Positions 1 through 12,015 are shown, counted from the stretch's first letter. The stretch is 52,278 nucleotides of DNA from Alkalihalobacillus sp. CinArs1 (GCF_947387515.1 NZ_CANDOB010000008.1:1-52278), one strand, 5' to 3'. Notes: generated by a model from the sequence alone, not told the origin. Translations and numbers: made by a program.

Positions 1-31
1 TCCTGAGCCAGGATCAAACTCTCCGATAGAA
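1..31 (-). rRNA. rrs: 16S rRNA, 5' end only (partial)
   Basis: The minus strand reads the conserved 16S start, with GAGAGTTTGATCCTGGCTCAG. Only about 30 nt lie in the window; the gene continues past the left edge. The mature 5' end is placed near 30-33 by comparison with Bacillus 16S. It follows two tandem promoters and starts the next rRNA operon downstream of lysS. Confidence 0.95.
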
Positions 32-33
32 AA

Positions 34-263
34 GTTCAATCTAGCTTTAAAACAATGTTTGTTTCCGTAGAAACAATATCTTGCATGGCGTTTCGTTCAG
101 TTTTCAAAGATCGATTTGTTTCTTTCAATGTCGTTTTCAGCGACTTTATTAATGTAACACATTAACTTGTCCGAAGTCAACATCTTTTTTGTTTTTTTAT
201 TTCGTGTGTTGCCGTGTTTTTAACGGCGAGTATTAATATACCATGTACTCCAAAGTAGCGCAA
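34..263 (-). promoter_or_regulatory. rRNA operon tandem promoters P1/P2 and leader
   Basis: Two sigma-A type promoters lie between the lysS terminator and 16S. P1 has -35 TTGCGC (258-263), a 17-bp spacer and -10 TATATT (235-240). P2 has -35 TTGACT (175-180), an 18-bp spacer and -10 TACATT (151-156). About 115 nt of leader follows P2 and contains TCTTTGAAAACTGAAC, typical of Bacillus rrn leaders. Tandem rrn promoters are usual in Bacillus; rRNA control by the initiating nucleotide is family knowledge, not visible here. Confidence 0.85.
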
Positions 264-280
264 TGGTTTTTCGTAAAAAA

Positions 281-307
281 TAATAAAAAGAAGCCCGAAG
301 GCTTCTT
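281..307 (-). terminator. Rho-independent terminator of lysS
   Basis: On the minus strand, stem GAAGCC / GGCTTC closes a TTCG loop (290-305) and is extended by A-T pairs. A U-rich tract follows (281-289). It lies directly after the lysS stop and separates lysS from the rrn promoters. Confidence 0.9.
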
Positions 308-309
308 TT

Positions 310-1871
<1,562 letters not shown>

Positions 1872-1924
1872 GTATTCACGGCATGGTTTTCATTGACAAA
1901 TGCGCCGGGTGTGTCGCTCATTAT

Positions 1925-1959
1925 AAGAAGAAAACTGCCAGTCAACGATCCTGGCAGTT
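1925..1959 (-). terminator. Terminator of the folate operon
   Basis: Minus-strand stem AACTGCCAG / CTGGCAGTT (9 bp, 1933-1959) is followed by a pyrimidine-rich T tract. It lies about 80 bp after the yazB stop and ends the pabB-yazB transcript. Confidence 0.85.
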
Positions 1960-2037
1960 GGTTTAATCATAGGTGTAGTATAAAAAATGGTAGTTAGAAA
2001 GTCAAACTACAGATTTATAATTTCAATGTGTCTTCAT

Positions 2038-2256
2038 TTATTTCCTTAACTGGTCTATTGGGAATAGTTCTTCAAGAGAAACATTAAGTTGTTTCGCGAC
2101 ATGCAGCAAAAAGTCATATGATGGCGCCCTGTTTCCCCGCTCTATCTCTCCAAGGACGGACACTGAGACACCTAAGTCTCTTGCTAATCTTTCTTGAGTA
2201 AAACCTTTCAGCTTTCGAAAAGCTCGAATACGCCTCCCGTAGATCTCTGCTTCCAT
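2038..2256 (-). CDS. yazB: Small XRE-family helix-turn-helix protein (YazB-like)
   Basis: 72-aa protein that is essentially a single XRE/Cro-type DNA-binding domain (about residues 8-65), with the turn motif FTQERLARDLGVSVSVLGEIERG. Its target is unknown. It overlaps the 3' end of folK by 49 bp in another frame, so it is translated with the folate genes, as yazB is in B. subtilis. Its place as the last gene of the folate operon is conserved, but a regulatory role in folate synthesis has not been shown to my knowledge. Confidence 0.9.
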   Translation of the reverse strand: MEAEIYGRRIRAFRKLKGFTQERLARDLGVSVSVLGEIERGNRAPSYDFLLHVAKQLNVSLEELFPIDQLRK

Positions 2257-2732
2257 AGACGTACACCTTCTTTGTCTTCTATATGATCAATATACGACTC
2301 TATTCGTTTATTCGTAGTAGGTATGACTGCTTCAGGATTTAGTTCATGTAATGGGATGATAACAAATCCTCTTTGAATAAGTCGTGGATGTGGAATAACA
2401 AGGCCTTCAGCTACAATGTTTTCGTGATTATAAAGTAATATGTCAAGGTCTATCGTTCTCGGCCCCCAACGTATATCCCTTTCTCTACCCAAAGTTTGTT
2501 CGATTCCCTGTAGGATTTCAAGTACTTGAAAAGCGTTCATATCTGTTTGTAGAAGTGCGACCATATTTAAAAATGCAGCTTGTTCCGTTACTCCTACAGG
2601 CTCAGTTTCGTATAGCGACGAGACGTCTGCAACAGTGATATCTGGATACTCTTCAATTCTCTCAAGCGCAGTCTTTATATAATTTTCGCGATCTCCAATA
2701 TTGGAACCAATCCCAACATATACGCTATTCAT
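2208..2732 (-). CDS. folK: 6-hydroxymethyl-7,8-dihydropterin pyrophosphokinase
   Basis: HPPK transfers pyrophosphate from ATP to 6-hydroxymethyl-dihydropterin, the step before dihydropteroate synthase. The 174-aa protein has the GIGSNIGDRE start and the family block WGPRTIDLDILLY followed by PHPRLIQRGFVIIPL. It overlaps folB by 8 bp upstream and yazB by 49 bp downstream, which points to coupled translation. Confidence 0.97.
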   Translation of the reverse strand: MNSVYVGIGSNIGDRENYIKTALERIEEYPDITVADVSSLYETEPVGVTEQAAFLNMVALLQTDMNAFQVLEILQGIEQTLGRERDIRWGPRTIDLDILLYNHENIVAEGLVIPHPRLIQRGFVIIPLHELNPEAVIPTTNKRIESYIDHIEDKEGVRLWKQRSTGGVFELFES

Positions 2733-3090
2733 TACGTTCCCTCTTCATCTCGATCGCAACTGAATCATAGTGTCCATTGATAGGAGGATCCGGTTTAATT
2801 ACCTTCACTGTACAGACCTTCACAATTTCAAACGCTTCGAACATTGCTTTTGGAATTTCTTCTGCGATTGTTTCGACTAACTTTCTAGGCTCACCCTCAA
2901 CGATTTCTTTAATGGTATTGTACGCATCTGCGTAATTCACCGTATAGTTAAGATCATCGGACGCACTCGCTTTAGAGAGGTCCGCTTCCAATACAAGATC
3001 TACATAGAATCGTTGACCTAACTTGTTTTCTTCAGGGAAAACACCATGGTAACCATAAAACTCCATTCCGTTCAGGTGAATCTTATCCAT
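2725..3090 (-). CDS. folB: Dihydroneopterin aldolase
   Basis: Converts 7,8-dihydroneopterin to 6-hydroxymethyl-dihydropterin and glycolaldehyde. The 121-aa single-domain T-fold enzyme has FYGYHGVFPEE near the N-terminus, the LVET segment, and a C-terminal KPDPPINGHYDSVAIEM block. It lies between folP and folK in the folate operon, 12 bp after folP. Confidence 0.97.
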   Translation of the reverse strand: MDKIHLNGMEFYGYHGVFPEENKLGQRFYVDLVLEADLSKASASDDLNYTVNYADAYNTIKEIVEGEPRKLVETIAEEIPKAMFEAFEIVKVCTVKVIKPDPPINGHYDSVAIEMKRERNE

Positions 3091-3102
3091 CCAACCACGC
3101 TC

Positions 3103-3966
3103 CTAGTTAGTGATGATATCTTGTTTTAGCATTGCGTCCATCATTTTTGCCATTCGAACGATCGGTTTCACATCATGAACGCGAACGATTTGACACCCAC
3201 GCTCAATGCCGAGGCACACTGTTGCTCCCGTACCTTCTACACGATCATTCGCTTGTGTGTTCAATGTTTTTGCTATAAGTGACTTTCTAGAAGTTCCTAA
3301 TAATACGGGATATCCTAATGCTGAGAACTCGTCCAACCTGCGCATAACCTCGAGGTTTTGTTCATATGTTTTTGCGAAGCCGATGCCTGGATCTAAGATG
3401 ATGTTACGATCAAGTACGCCTGCACGTTTTACAATGGCGATGCTTTCCTCGATATCCACTTTGATATCTTCCATAATATCATCATAGTTTGTACCTAGGC
3501 GATTATGCATTAAGATAATAGGCACCTCATGCTTTGCAGCAACTTGCCCCATCAGCGGGTCAGCTTTTGCACCCCAAACATCGTTGATGATATCCGCTCC
3601 TGCTAATACGGCCTGATCAGCTACTTCCGCTTTGTACGTATCGATTGAGATCGGAACGTCAACTGCTGCACGTACTGCTTTGATCACAGGGATAACCCGC
3701 TCAAGTTCTTCTTCGAGAGAAACAGGAACAGCTCCAGGCCGTGTAGACTCACCACCGATATCAATGATGTCAGCACCTTCCTGCACAAGCTGCACAGCAT
3801 GTTCCACCGCTCTGTCACGCGTATCATACTTCCCCCCATCAGAAAATGAATCAGGGGTTGCATTCAAAATCCCCATGACCCAGGTTTTCTTGTTCCAGTC
3901 GATTACTTTGTCCCGCCACTCCATTATCATCGGGTGGTTTGTTTGCTTTTTGATTACCGTAGCCAC
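3103..3966 (-). CDS. folP: Dihydropteroate synthase
   Basis: Condenses p-aminobenzoate with hydroxymethyl-dihydropterin pyrophosphate and is the sulfonamide target (sul in B. subtilis). A TIM barrel is indicated by MGILNATPDSFSDGG, GADIIDIGGESTRPG, SIDTYKAEVAD, and the C-terminal GTSRKS and VRVHDV motifs. Three non-ATG starts are close together (GTG 3975, TTG 3969, GTG 3966). I prefer GTG at 3966 (287 aa) because AGGAG is 8 nt upstream; the 3975 start would sit on its own ribosome-binding site. It follows pabC by 28 bp. Confidence 0.95.
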   Translation of the reverse strand: MATVIKKQTNHPMIMEWRDKVIDWNKKTWVMGILNATPDSFSDGGKYDTRDRAVEHAVQLVQEGADIIDIGGESTRPGAVPVSLEEELERVIPVIKAVRAAVDVPISIDTYKAEVADQAVLAGADIINDVWGAKADPLMGQVAAKHEVPIILMHNRLGTNYDDIMEDIKVDIEESIAIVKRAGVLDRNIILDPGIGFAKTYEQNLEVMRRLDEFSALGYPVLLGTSRKSLIAKTLNTQANDRVEGTGATVCLGIERGCQIVRVHDVKPIVRMAKMMDAMLKQDIITN

Positions 3967-3994
3967 CAAGCTCACTCCTTTTTATTGCATAAAA

Positions 3995-4855
3995 TCATCT
4001 CGTTACATCTTTGCTGCTGAATAACGAAGTGCGGTCTTTCTCATAGTGCAGGATAAGCTTGCTGGTAACAGTACCATTTTTACCTGGCATAGAGACACGA
4101 TCTACGCTTCGCAATGGGACAATTTCCTGAATAGAGTTCGTTACGAATACTTCATCCGCGTCGAGTAAGCACTCTTTCTTATAGTACCCTTCTTCAACAG
4201 AGATACGTAGCTTTTCTGCAGTACGGATCACATATTGACGAGTGATCCCGTTAAGAATGCCTGTCCCTAAAGAGGGAGTAAAAAGGGTATCTCCTTTTAC
4301 CCAGAATAAGTTTGAAACGATCCCTTCTGCTACATAACCTTCTTCTGTTAAAAAAATCCCTTCAGTTTTTGGATCATTTCCAATCTCTCTTTTGGCGAGT
4401 ATGTTATTCAGATAATGATGTGACTTTAATCTATAGTTTCCTTCGGGTGTGTTTCTTCTTAATGATAAAAGTGTCCCGTCCTTTTCATTTCGAACAGGAG
4501 CACCAAGCGACTTAACATAGATGATCCGTGTAGGTGATTGATAAGGTTCAGTCTGCAGCCCTATATTCCCTGCACCTGCTGAAACATTAAGACGAATGTA
4601 ACCATCTCTCATATTGTTTGCTGCAAGGGTTCGCTTCACCTCATGCAGCAAATCATCTGAATTCGTTTCAAGCTCAATCTGCAGTTCTTCTAATGACGCT
4701 TGCAGGCGATCGATATGATCGTTGAACAAAAAGGGGTGACCGTCATAGGTGCGGAATGTTTCAAATACACCTAATCCATATAAAAAACCATGGTCGTATG
4801 CCGATATCACAGCGTCCTCTTCACGCATCAGTTCGCCATTTACGTTTATATACAT
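3995..4855 (-). CDS. pabC: Aminodeoxychorismate lyase
   Basis: PLP enzyme of fold type IV that splits 4-amino-4-deoxychorismate into p-aminobenzoate and pyruvate. The 286-aa sequence has the expected N-terminal [17 protein letters not shown], the [14 protein letters not shown] stretch containing the PLP lysine, and GITRQYVI followed by [15 protein letters not shown]. It overlaps pabA by 10 bp. Branched-chain aminotransferases share the fold, but the pab context settles the call. Confidence 0.95.
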   Translation of the reverse strand: MYINVNGELMREEDAVISAYDHGFLYGLGVFETFRTYDGHPFLFNDHIDRLQASLEELQIELETNSDDLLHEVKRTLAANNMRDGYIRLNVSAGAGNIGLQTEPYQSPTRIIYVKSLGAPVRNEKDGTLLSLRRNTPEGNYRLKSHHYLNNILAKREIGNDPKTEGIFLTEEGYVAEGIVSNLFWVKGDTLFTPSLGTGILNGITRQYVIRTAEKLRISVEEGYYKKECLLDADEVFVTNSIQEIVPLRSVDRVSMPGKNGTVTSKLILHYEKDRTSLFSSKDVTR

Positions 4856-5430
4856 AGCTCGTTTTTATGTGTATCGATAAAGTTTTTTAGAAGCGTTTTG
4901 CCTACTGCTGTCATAATAGACTCAGGATGAAATTGAACCCCTTCTACTGCAAGCTCCTTATGGCGAATAGCCATAATTTCTCCTTCTTCTGTCCAAGCAC
5001 TTACCTCAAAGCATTCAGGAAGTGTCTCTTTCTTCACGATTAAAGAGTGGTACCTAGTAGCGGTGAATGGATTCTCCATTCCTTTAAAAACACTTCTTCC
5101 ATCGTGATGCATTTCAGATGTCTTCCCGTGCATCAACCGCTCAGCTTTCACAACATCTCCACCGAATACTTGCGCGATTGATTGATGGCCAAGACAAACG
5201 CCAAAGATCGGAATCTTGCCAGCAAAATGCCTAACAGCATCCATGCTGATCCCAGCTTCATTTGGACTGCACGGTCCAGGGGAAATCATGAGGAATGAAG
5301 GGTTCATGCTTTCAATTTCGTCGATTGTGACCTCATCGTTCCTCTTAACGACAAGCTCCTCCCCCATCTCACCAAGGTACTGTACTAAGTTATACGTAAA
5401 TGAATCGTAGTTATCAATCATTAATATCAT
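4846..5430 (-). CDS. pabA: Aminodeoxychorismate/anthranilate synthase glutaminase subunit
   Basis: Class I glutamine amidotransferase (194 aa) supplying ammonia to PabB. It has the N-terminal [16 protein letters not shown], the nucleophile elbow FGVCLGHQ and the catalytic His-Glu in VQFHPESI. In Bacillus one such protein commonly serves both folate and tryptophan synthesis (PabA/TrpG); no trp genes are in view. The start overlaps the pabB stop (ATGA-type) and GGAGG lies upstream. Confidence 0.96.
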   Translation of the reverse strand: MILMIDNYDSFTYNLVQYLGEMGEELVVKRNDEVTIDEIESMNPSFLMISPGPCSPNEAGISMDAVRHFAGKIPIFGVCLGHQSIAQVFGGDVVKAERLMHGKTSEMHHDGRSVFKGMENPFTATRYHSLIVKKETLPECFEVSAWTEEGEIMAIRHKELAVEGVQFHPESIMTAVGKTLLKNFIDTHKNELCI

Positions 5431-6875
5431 ACTTTATTCCTCCTCTGCTCAACTCTTCTAGGCTCTTCACTCAACTCTTTGGCTTTCCAAAGGGCTCTAG
5501 CTTTCTTTAACGATTCCTTATACTCTGCTTCTGGATCGGAATCGATTACGATTCCAGCACCAGCTTGGACGTGGGCAAAACCATCTTTGATCACCATCGT
5601 CCGGATGGCGATGTTTAATTCCATATCGCCATTAAATCCTATCCATCCGATAGACCCAGTGTATATGCCACGGCGAACAGGCTCAAGTTCCTCGATTATT
5701 TCCATCGTCCTGATCTTTGGAGCACCTGTGATCGTGCCTCCGGGAAACGTCGCTTTGATCGCATCGAAAGCATCGTATTCAGGAGCGCAAACTCCTCGGA
5801 CATTCGAAACAATATGCTGAACATGAGAATACTTTTCGATCACCATGAACTCGTCTACTTCTACGGATCCGTATCGGCATACTCTGCCAAGATCGTTACG
5901 CTCTAAGTCTACAAGCATAACGTGCTCTGCACGTTCCTTTTCATTTTCGATCAGCGTTCTAGCGAGCTGTTGATCTTGTGCATCATTTTTACCACGTGAT
6001 CGTGTACCAGCTATTGGTCGAGTACTGAGCTCGCTGCCTTTCTTCTTTACCAAAAGCTCTGGTGATGCACTTACAAGATCGAATCGCTCTGAGTGAATGA
6101 ACGACATATAAGGTGAAGGATTCAACGTTCTTAACGTTTCGTATACATGAAGGGGCTCTGCATGCAGCGTCCTCGTTTCTCTAAGAGAAAGATTCACTTG
6201 AAATACGTCTCCACTTGAGATATATTCTTGCACTTTTTTAACTGCTGACCCAAATGAGTCCTCATCCATTGAGAAGTGACGTTCATCTTCTTTCGTTGTA
6301 CTAATTGAATGATGTGTTGTAGTCACACTAGCCTCGAGCCATTCATTCTTGTACTGCTTCAATCGGGCACGAGCAATTTCTGACTTGCTTTCTTCTACTT
6401 GAGAAATAAACCACAGCACTTGCTCTTCATGATCATAAACTCCAACATCTTCATAGACAATAAACGATAATTCAGGCAGTCCTAAGTCGTCTTCAGCATG
6501 ATGTGGAAGTTCTTCAATCTGACGGGCAATATCGTAACTTAAGAAGCCCATCGCTCCCCCCTGAAAGTCTGGGAGCCGATCATCTGTTTCCGCTACATGT
6601 TGTTGCATGTAATCGCGCATTAAATCGAGCAAGTTCCCTTCAAGCTTTCTTGTTATACCATTCTCAGTTATTGAAAGGGTACGTTCCTTACCTTCTAGAC
6701 TAGCCATCGGCAGGATGCCGAACATGCTATAGCGGCCTCCTCTTGTGCTATCTAAAAGGGTGTGTTCAGAAAGGTCGGATACAAACCGTTTATATTTTGA
6801 AAACCATTCATCTCCTGATAAATGTAGCGTTTCAAATATTGGAATGCGGGTTGTTTTTTCTTGGTGTTGCGCCAC
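5427..6875 (-). CDS. pabB: Aminodeoxychorismate synthase component I
   Basis: Chorismate-binding enzyme that aminates chorismate with PabA. The C-terminal half has the family motifs [31 protein letters not shown] and [11 protein letters not shown]. The start is GTG at 6875, preceded by AGGGGTG with 8-nt spacing; translated as [14 protein letters not shown] it resembles the N-terminus of B. subtilis PabB. A TTG 33 nt upstream (6908) has its purine stretch too close. This gives 482 aa. It is the first gene of the folate operon, isolated from cysK by a terminator. Confidence 0.95.
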   Translation of the reverse strand: MAQHQEKTTRIPIFETLHLSGDEWFSKYKRFVSDLSEHTLLDSTRGGRYSMFGILPMASLEGKERTLSITENGITRKLEGNLLDLMRDYMQQHVAETDDRLPDFQGGAMGFLSYDIARQIEELPHHAEDDLGLPELSFIVYEDVGVYDHEEQVLWFISQVEESKSEIARARLKQYKNEWLEASVTTTHHSISTTKEDERHFSMDEDSFGSAVKKVQEYISSGDVFQVNLSLRETRTLHAEPLHVYETLRTLNPSPYMSFIHSERFDLVSASPELLVKKKGSELSTRPIAGTRSRGKNDAQDQQLARTLIENEKERAEHVMLVDLERNDLGRVCRYGSVEVDEFMVIEKYSHVQHIVSNVRGVCAPEYDAFDAIKATFPGGTITGAPKIRTMEIIEELEPVRRGIYTGSIGWIGFNGDMELNIAIRTMVIKDGFAHVQAGAGIVIDSDPEAEYKESLKKARALWKAKELSEEPRRVEQRRNKV

Positions 6876-7033
6876 TATCGTTACACCCCTATTCGGAAGT
6901 ATCAACACTTCCTTCGGATTATGCCTCTATTTTACATGAAGACGAAAAATCCTTCATCCTTTTTGTATAGAGTTTGTTCTCCATCTATTCAGTAGGATAA
7001 CCGCACACGATCCCTCTCATGAAAATTTTTTAT

Positions 7034-7060
7034 AGAAAAAAGCAGCCCGAAAAGGACTGC
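7034..7060 (-). terminator. Terminator of cysK
   Basis: Minus-strand hairpin GCAGTCC / GGGCTGC (7 bp with one G-T, loop TTTTC) is followed by TTTTTT. It lies 14 bp after the cysK stop and separates it from pabB. Confidence 0.9.
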
Positions 7061-7073
7061 CTGTTATTGACTG

Positions 7074-7997
7074 TTATTCATCATCGAATTGAAAAAGCGG
7101 GGTGCTTAAGTAGCGCTCACCGTTACTTGGAATAACTGCGAGTACTTTCTTACCTTTCCCTAGCTTTTTAGCAACTTCAAGTGCAGCGTATATTGCAGCA
7201 CCTGAAGAGATGCCTCCAAGAACACCTTCTTCTCTTGCAGCCTTTCTTGCCCATTCGAACGCTTGCTCATTCTCCACTTGAATCACTTCATCGTAAATAT
7301 TCGTGTCTAGGATCGATGGTACAAACCCAGCTCCAATTCCTTGAATTTTATGCGGACCAGGCTTACCTCCTGATAAAATCGGTGAATCCGTCGGTTCAAC
7401 TGCGTATAACTTAATTGAAGGGAAGTGTTTCTTTAACACCTCTCCAGCACCAGTAATTGTCCCACCAGTTCCAATACCTGCTATGAAAGCATCGAGATCA
7501 TCAAATTGGTCTACAATTTCTTTACCTGTCGTACGACGGTGTATTTCTGGATTCGCTACGTTTTGGAACTGCTGAGGCATAAAGTAGCCATGTTCTTTAG
7601 ACAGTTCTTCAGCTTTACGAATCGCGCCGCCCATTCCTTCAGACCCAGGGGTCAATACGAGTTTTGCGCCATAAGCTTTTAAAAGATTTCGGCGTTCCAT
7701 ACTCATTGTATCAGGCATAACAAGAACGGCTTGATACCCTTTTGCTGCAGCTACCATAGCAAGACCGATACCAGTATTTCCACTTGTAGGTTCTACAAAC
7801 GTGTCACCTGGTTTAAGTTCACCTTTCTCTTCGCCAGCTTCAAGCATAGCTAATGCGATTCGATCTTTGACACTGCTTCCCGGGTTCATAAATTCTAGCT
7901 TCAAGTATACATCTGCATGATCTTCTCCAGTTAGACGGTTTAGCTTAACGATTGGAGTTTGACCGATTAATTCTGTAATTGAATTTGCAACTCTCAT
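7074..7997 (-). CDS. cysK: Cysteine synthase A (O-acetylserine sulfhydrylase)
   Basis: PLP enzyme making cysteine from O-acetylserine and sulfide. The 307-aa protein has NPGSSVKDR with the PLP lysine, the substrate loop PTSGNTGIG, and GTGGTITG for phosphate binding; the C-terminal GISSGAA loop is intact. GGAGG precedes the ATG. It has its own promoter and terminator. A palindrome at the start of transcription (8030-8043) may be an operator. In B. subtilis cysK is controlled by CymR with CysK itself as co-regulator; the same control here is inference. Confidence 0.97.
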   Translation of the reverse strand: MRVANSITELIGQTPIVKLNRLTGEDHADVYLKLEFMNPGSSVKDRIALAMLEAGEEKGELKPGDTFVEPTSGNTGIGLAMVAAAKGYQAVLVMPDTMSMERRNLLKAYGAKLVLTPGSEGMGGAIRKAEELSKEHGYFMPQQFQNVANPEIHRRTTGKEIVDQFDDLDAFIAGIGTGGTITGAGEVLKKHFPSIKLYAVEPTDSPILSGGKPGPHKIQGIGAGFVPSILDTNIYDEVIQVENEQAFEWARKAAREEGVLGGISSGAAIYAALEVAKKLGKGKKVLAVIPSNGERYLSTPLFQFDDE

Positions 7998-8029
7998 CTC
8001 TTTCGCCTCCCAATCCCAAGTGATTTTAT

Positions 8030-8074
8030 AGGAATAATTTCCTTAAAGATAGCATCAAGGGGAAAAAGCGTCAA
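8030..8074 (-). promoter_or_regulatory. cysK promoter with palindromic candidate operator
   Basis: TTGACG (8069-8074), 17 bp and TATCTT (8046-8051) form a sigma-A promoter inside the short hslO-cysK gap. Just downstream of the -10, at the expected start point, is the inverted repeat AGGAA-N4-TTCCT (8030-8043). Its position suits a repressor. CymR is the obvious candidate, but the match to the CymR consensus was not checked. Confidence 0.6.
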
Positions 8075-8084
8075 TCCAAAACCC

Positions 8085-8966
8085 TTAAACCTTACTTTCT
8101 GCAGATAATTCTTCTAGCTCTTCCTTAGAAAAGTGATAGTGAGCGTTACAGAAATGACAAACCGTTTCTGCTTCGCCATCGTCTTCGATCATTTTATTGA
8201 TCTCTTCTTTACCAAGCCCTATAATTCCATTCGCAAAACGTTCTTTCGAACAACTGCATTCGAATGAGACAGGCATTTTATCTAAAATTTTTATATTATC
8301 TTCACCTAACAGTTCCGCGAGGATTTCTTCAGGTGTATAACCCTTCTCAATTAATTTTGAGATAGGAGGAATGTTTTGAATGCGCTTCTCGATGAATTTG
8401 ATCGTTTCTTCTGCAGCATCAGGCAGAAGTTGAATCATAAAGCCTCCAGCTGCAAGGATTGAATTATCAGGATTCACCAATACGCCAACACCAACAGAAG
8501 AAGGAACTTGCTCTGATGTTACAAGATAGTACGTGAAGTCTTCTCCAAGTTCACCAGATACGATTGGAACTTGACCAGTAAACTTATCGCGCATACCAAT
8601 ATCCTTAACGACTGATAGGAAACCGTCACGACCGACTGCACTTGCTACGTCCAATTTGCCGTGCTCGTTTAAATCAAAGTGCACATGAGGATTGCTCACG
8701 TATGCACGCGTGTTTCCCTGTGCATTAGCATCGACGATAATTGCGCCGATCGGTCCGCCACCTTCTATTTTAACAGTGATTTTTTCTTTTCCTTTTAATG
8801 AGGAAGCCATCATTGTTGAAGCGGTCATTGCGCGCCCCATTGCAGCAGATGCAGTTGGCCATGTCGTATGACGCCTCTGTGCTTCTGCAACCATTTCTGT
8901 ACTTGATATCGCATAAGCTCTAACATTCCCATCGAACGCTAGTGCTTTAATTAAATAATCATTCAT
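8085..8966 (-). CDS. hslO: Redox-regulated chaperone Hsp33
   Basis: Cytosolic holdase activated by oxidation. The C-terminal zinc switch is present as CSC (C237, C239) and CHFC (C270, C273), with numbering from the chosen start. I start at MNDYLIKA (ATG 8966), with AGGAG 11 nt upstream, giving 293 aa like other Hsp33 proteins; an in-frame ATG 21 nt upstream lacks a ribosome-binding site. It lies between coaX and cysK as in B. subtilis, but the PrsA-like gene yacD that separates hslO and cysK there is absent. Confidence 0.96.
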   Translation of the reverse strand: MNDYLIKALAFDGNVRAYAISSTEMVAEAQRRHTTWPTASAAMGRAMTASTMMASSLKGKEKITVKIEGGGPIGAIIVDANAQGNTRAYVSNPHVHFDLNEHGKLDVASAVGRDGFLSVVKDIGMRDKFTGQVPIVSGELGEDFTYYLVTSEQVPSSVGVGVLVNPDNSILAAGGFMIQLLPDAAEETIKFIEKRIQNIPPISKLIEKGYTPEEILAELLGEDNIKILDKMPVSFECSCSKERFANGIIGLGKEEINKMIEDDGEAETVCHFCNAHYHFSKEELEELSAESKV

Positions 8967-9132
8967 TTCGTTTGAATCTCCTTTCAAATGAGCATATGCC
9001 CACTTACAACATACATGATTTTAATCAGAACTTCCATTATGGAAACCTGCGTGCTCTTCACTATTTTATTTAAACTCCCCTTGCTTAGTACCATCTATGC
9101 TATCTTATGTGCCTTTTACAAAGTAAAGCAAT

Positions 9133-9163
9133 TGAAAAACGCATCCCTTAGCGGTATGCGTTT
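9133..9163 (-). terminator. Terminator overlapping the coaX stop
   Basis: Minus-strand stem AAACGCAT / ATGCGTTT (8 bp) is followed by TTTTC. The 5' arm contains the last codons and stop of coaX (stop at 9148), so the terminator is built into the gene end. Confidence 0.75.
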
Positions 9164-9933
9164 AATTCTTCTTTATTCTTATTATAGATTAGATGTAAAC
9201 CGTTTAACGTTAAAAACGGATCTACCACATCTATTAGGTCACACTCTTCAGCAATCAGCGATGCAAGACCTCCAGTTGCGATAACAGTCGGCTCTTTCGT
9301 CGCATGTTTCTTCATTCTCGATACGATCCCCTCTACCTGACCTACATATCCATAAAGTGTACCGCTTTGCATTGCACTAACGGTATTCTTTCCGACGATG
9401 TGGTCTGGTTTTGCAATCTCGATACGAGGAAGCTTTGCTGCATGCATATATAATGCTTCAGTAGAAATGTTAATACCCGGCGCGATGGCACCACCAACGT
9501 ATTGTTTATTTTCATTGATGTAGCAATACGTAGTCGCCGTTCCGAAATCAACGATGATCAGGGGTGATCCATATTGATGAATCCCAGCTACCGCATTTAC
9601 AATACGATCTGCACCAACTTCTTTTGGATTATCATATTTTATGTTCAACCCTGTTTTAATCCCAGGCCCAATAACTAATGGTTTATGATGAAAATACTTC
9701 TGGCACATTCGTTCCAGAGCGAACATTATTGGAGGTACGACTGAAGAGATAATGATCCCTTCTATATCATCAAAAGTTAGATCCTCATGAGAGAATAGCC
9801 CCTTAATGACCATTGCATATTCGTCTTCCGTTTGCTTTTTGCTCGTTCCGATTCTCCAATGATGCGTTAGTTCATCACCTTCGTATACACCGAGAACGAT
9901 GTTCGTGTTTCCTACATCAAGCACAAGTATCAT
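9148..9933 (-). CDS. coaX: Type III pantothenate kinase
   Basis: Phosphorylates pantothenate, the first step of CoA synthesis. The 261-aa ASKHA-fold protein shows DVGNTN (6-11), GADRIVNA, and [11 protein letters not shown] with GGAIAPGI, all diagnostic of CoaX. It is expressed from a gap after the ftsH terminator. The upstream gene is ftsH, as in B. subtilis. Confidence 0.97.
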   Translation of the reverse strand: MILVLDVGNTNIVLGVYEGDELTHHWRIGTSKKQTEDEYAMVIKGLFSHEDLTFDDIEGIIISSVVPPIMFALERMCQKYFHHKPLVIGPGIKTGLNIKYDNPKEVGADRIVNAVAGIHQYGSPLIIVDFGTATTYCYINENKQYVGGAIAPGINISTEALYMHAAKLPRIEIAKPDHIVGKNTVSAMQSGTLYGYVGQVEGIVSRMKKHATKEPTVIATGGLASLIAEECDLIDVVDPFLTLNGLHLIYNKNKEELNAYR

Positions 9934-9978
9934 ATTATCACCTTATTTAAATATTTAGCTTTGGTCATGCTCTCTATA

Positions 9979-9989
9979 GTTATACCACA
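9979..9989 (-). promoter_or_regulatory. Possible extended -10 promoter of coaX
   Basis: TG-G-TATAAC (extended -10) reads toward coaX about 45 bp before its start, downstream of the ftsH terminator. No convincing -35 hexamer is present, so the call rests on the extended -10 and context. Confidence 0.35.
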
Positions 9990-10043
9990 GATTGACCGTA
10001 AACACGAAGCACTTTTTGGAAAGCGCTTACCAGGTTTAACGCA

Positions 10044-10079
10044 TAAAATAAAGCAGGATGCCTGAACGACATCCTGCTT
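10044..10079 (-). terminator. Terminator of ftsH
   Basis: Minus-strand stem AAGCAGGATG / CATCCTGCTT (10 bp) with a 9-nt loop is followed by TATTTTAT. It lies 8 bp after the ftsH stop. Confidence 0.8.
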
Positions 10080-10086
10080 TTATGAC

Positions 10087-12015
10087 TTACTCTGAATCTT
10101 CTTCTTCAGAATCTTTCTCTTCTTTTTTAGAAATGTTTACTTTCACGTCATCGTCTGAACTTGTAGCATGATGACCTTCAGGTAATTTTCCGTCTTCAAC
10201 AAGAGAGCGAATCTGTTCTGCATCTAGCGTTTCAACTTCTTTAAGCGTTTCTGCCACTAGATTAAGCTTATCCTGGTTGTCAGTAAGAATCTGACGACAG
10301 CGATCATAAGCGTCTTTGATGATCTTCTGAATCTCAAGATCGATTTCATGTGCGATCGAATCACTGTAGTTAGGATCGTTCTGGATATCACGACCAAGGA
10401 AGACATTGCCGCCCTGGCTTGAACCAAATTGCATCGGTCCAAGTTTTTCGCTCATTCCGTATTCCGTCACCATACTACGAGCGATAGCCGTTGCGCGTTG
10501 GAAGTCATTACTTGCTCCGGTACTTGCTTCACCGAAAGTAATTTCCTCTGCTACACGACCGCCAAGTAGGCCGATGATCTTATCTTCTAGCTCAGGCTTC
10601 GTCATGAGATAACGATCTTCTTTAGGAAGCGTTACGGCATAACCACCAGCCTGGCCACGTGGTACGATTGTTACTTTATGAACGATGTCTGCATTATCGA
10701 GCTCGGTACCAATAATGGTATGACCAGCTTCGTGGTATGCAACGATGTTCTTTTCTTTCTCAGAGATGACACGACTCTTCTTAGCTGGACCAGCAATGAC
10801 ACGGTCAGTAGCTTCATCGATGTCATTCATGTCGATTTTCTTTTTGTCATGACGAGCGGCAACAAGTGCAGCTTCGTTCAGCAAGTTCTCTAGGTCTGCA
10901 CCAGAGAAACCAGGTGTACGCATCGCAATTGTCTTAAGGTCGATCTCATCGCTTAGAGGCTTATTACGGGCATGTACCCCAAGGATTTGTTCACGACCAT
11001 TAACATCGGGACGGTTAACCGGAATTTGACGGTCAAAACGTCCAGGACGTAGTAACGCCGGGTCAAGAATATCAGGACGGTTCGTAGCTGCAACGATGAT
11101 GATTCCTTCGTTTGCACTGAAGCCATCCATTTCTACTAGTAGCTGGTTAAGTGTTTGTTCACGCTCATCGTGTCCGCCACCTAGACCTGCACCACGCTGA
11201 CGACCTACAGCATCGATTTCATCGATGAAGATGATACAAGGAGCATTCTTCTTTGCATTCTCGAATAGGTCACGTACACGTGATGCACCGACACCTACGA
11301 ACATCTCAACGAAATCTGAACCAGAGATCGAGAAGAACGGCACTCCTGCTTCACCTGCTACTGCACGTGCAAGCAACGTTTTACCAGTACCTGGAGGTCC
11401 AACGAGAAGAACACCTTTTGGAATTCTAGCTCCAACTGCTGCGAACTTACGAGGGTCTTTAAGGAATTCTACGACCTCAACAAGCTCTTGTTTCTCTTCG
11501 TCAGCTCCTGCTACGTCTTTAAATGTTACTTTCTTCTTTTCTTCACTATAAAGCTTTGCTTTACTCTTACCAAAGTTCATGACACGGCCACCGCCGCCTT
11601 GAGCTTGGTTAAGTAAGAAGAAGAATAGAATAAAGATGATTACAAATGGAATGATGGATGTGAAGAAAGTGATCCAGCCGCTTTGCTCCGGAGCCTTTTC
11701 AACAGTAACATCCGTGTTTTCACCTGCAGCAGATAAGATGTTCTCCACTGCATTCTCAGAATCTGGTACGTTCGTTACAAAGGTGTTTTCTTCACCTTCT
11801 TCAGTCTCACCAGTTAGTGTACCTTGAACAGTGTAAACGCCACGTTCAGGTTGTATCGTTAATTCTTGAATTTCACCATTACTAAGTTTCGATTGAAATT
11901 CGCCGTAATTTAAAACATTCGTTTCGTTGGTGGATCCGTTAAAAAAGCTAACAACACCTACTACGACGAGGAAAATCAATAAATAAAATATTGTATTTCG
12001 GAAGATACGATTCAT
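10087..12015 (-). CDS. ftsH: ATP-dependent zinc metalloprotease FtsH
   Basis: Membrane-anchored AAA protease for quality control of membrane and regulatory proteins; in B. subtilis it also affects sporulation entry. Two membrane segments (about 6-26 and 115-136) flank an extracytoplasmic region. The AAA module has Walker A GPPGTGKT (206-213), Walker B IIFIDE (261-266) and the second region of homology with [20 protein letters not shown] (about 310-329). The zinc site HEAGH is at 428-432. The tail is acidic and low-complexity. The start has AGGAGG with ideal spacing. Length (642 aa) is normal. Confidence 0.98.
   Translation of the reverse strand: MNRIFRNTIFYLLIFLVVVGVVSFFNGSTNETNVLNYGEFQSKLSNGEIQELTIQPERGVYTVQGTLTGETEEGEENTFVTNVPDSENAVENILSAAGENTDVTVEKAPEQSGWITFFTSIIPFVIIFILFFFLLNQAQGGGGRVMNFGKSKAKLYSEEKKKVTFKDVAGADEEKQELVEVVEFLKDPRKFAAVGARIPKGVLLVGPPGTGKTLLARAVAGEAGVPFFSISGSDFVEMFVGVGASRVRDLFENAKKNAPCIIFIDEIDAVGRQRGAGLGGGHDEREQTLNQLLVEMDGFSANEGIIIVAATNRPDILDPALLRPGRFDRQIPVNRPDVNGREQILGVHARNKPLSDEIDLKTIAMRTPGFSGADLENLLNEAALVAARHDKKKIDMNDIDEATDRVIAGPAKKSRVISEKEKNIVAYHEAGHTIIGTELDNADIVHKVTIVPRGQAGGYAVTLPKEDRYLMTKPELEDKIIGLLGGRVAEEITFGEASTGASNDFQRATAIARSMVTEYGMSEKLGPMQFGSSQGGNVFLGRDIQNDPNYSDSIAHEIDLEIQKIIKDAYDRCRQILTDNQDKLNLVAETLKEVETLDAEQIRSLVEDGKLPEGHHATSSDDDVKVNISKKEEKDSEEEDSE

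Noticed and set aside
8988-9284. 98-aa plus-strand open frame in the hslO-coaX gap
   Set aside because: It runs into coaX antisense, has no ribosome-binding site and does not resemble a known protein; the gap holds the coaX terminator.
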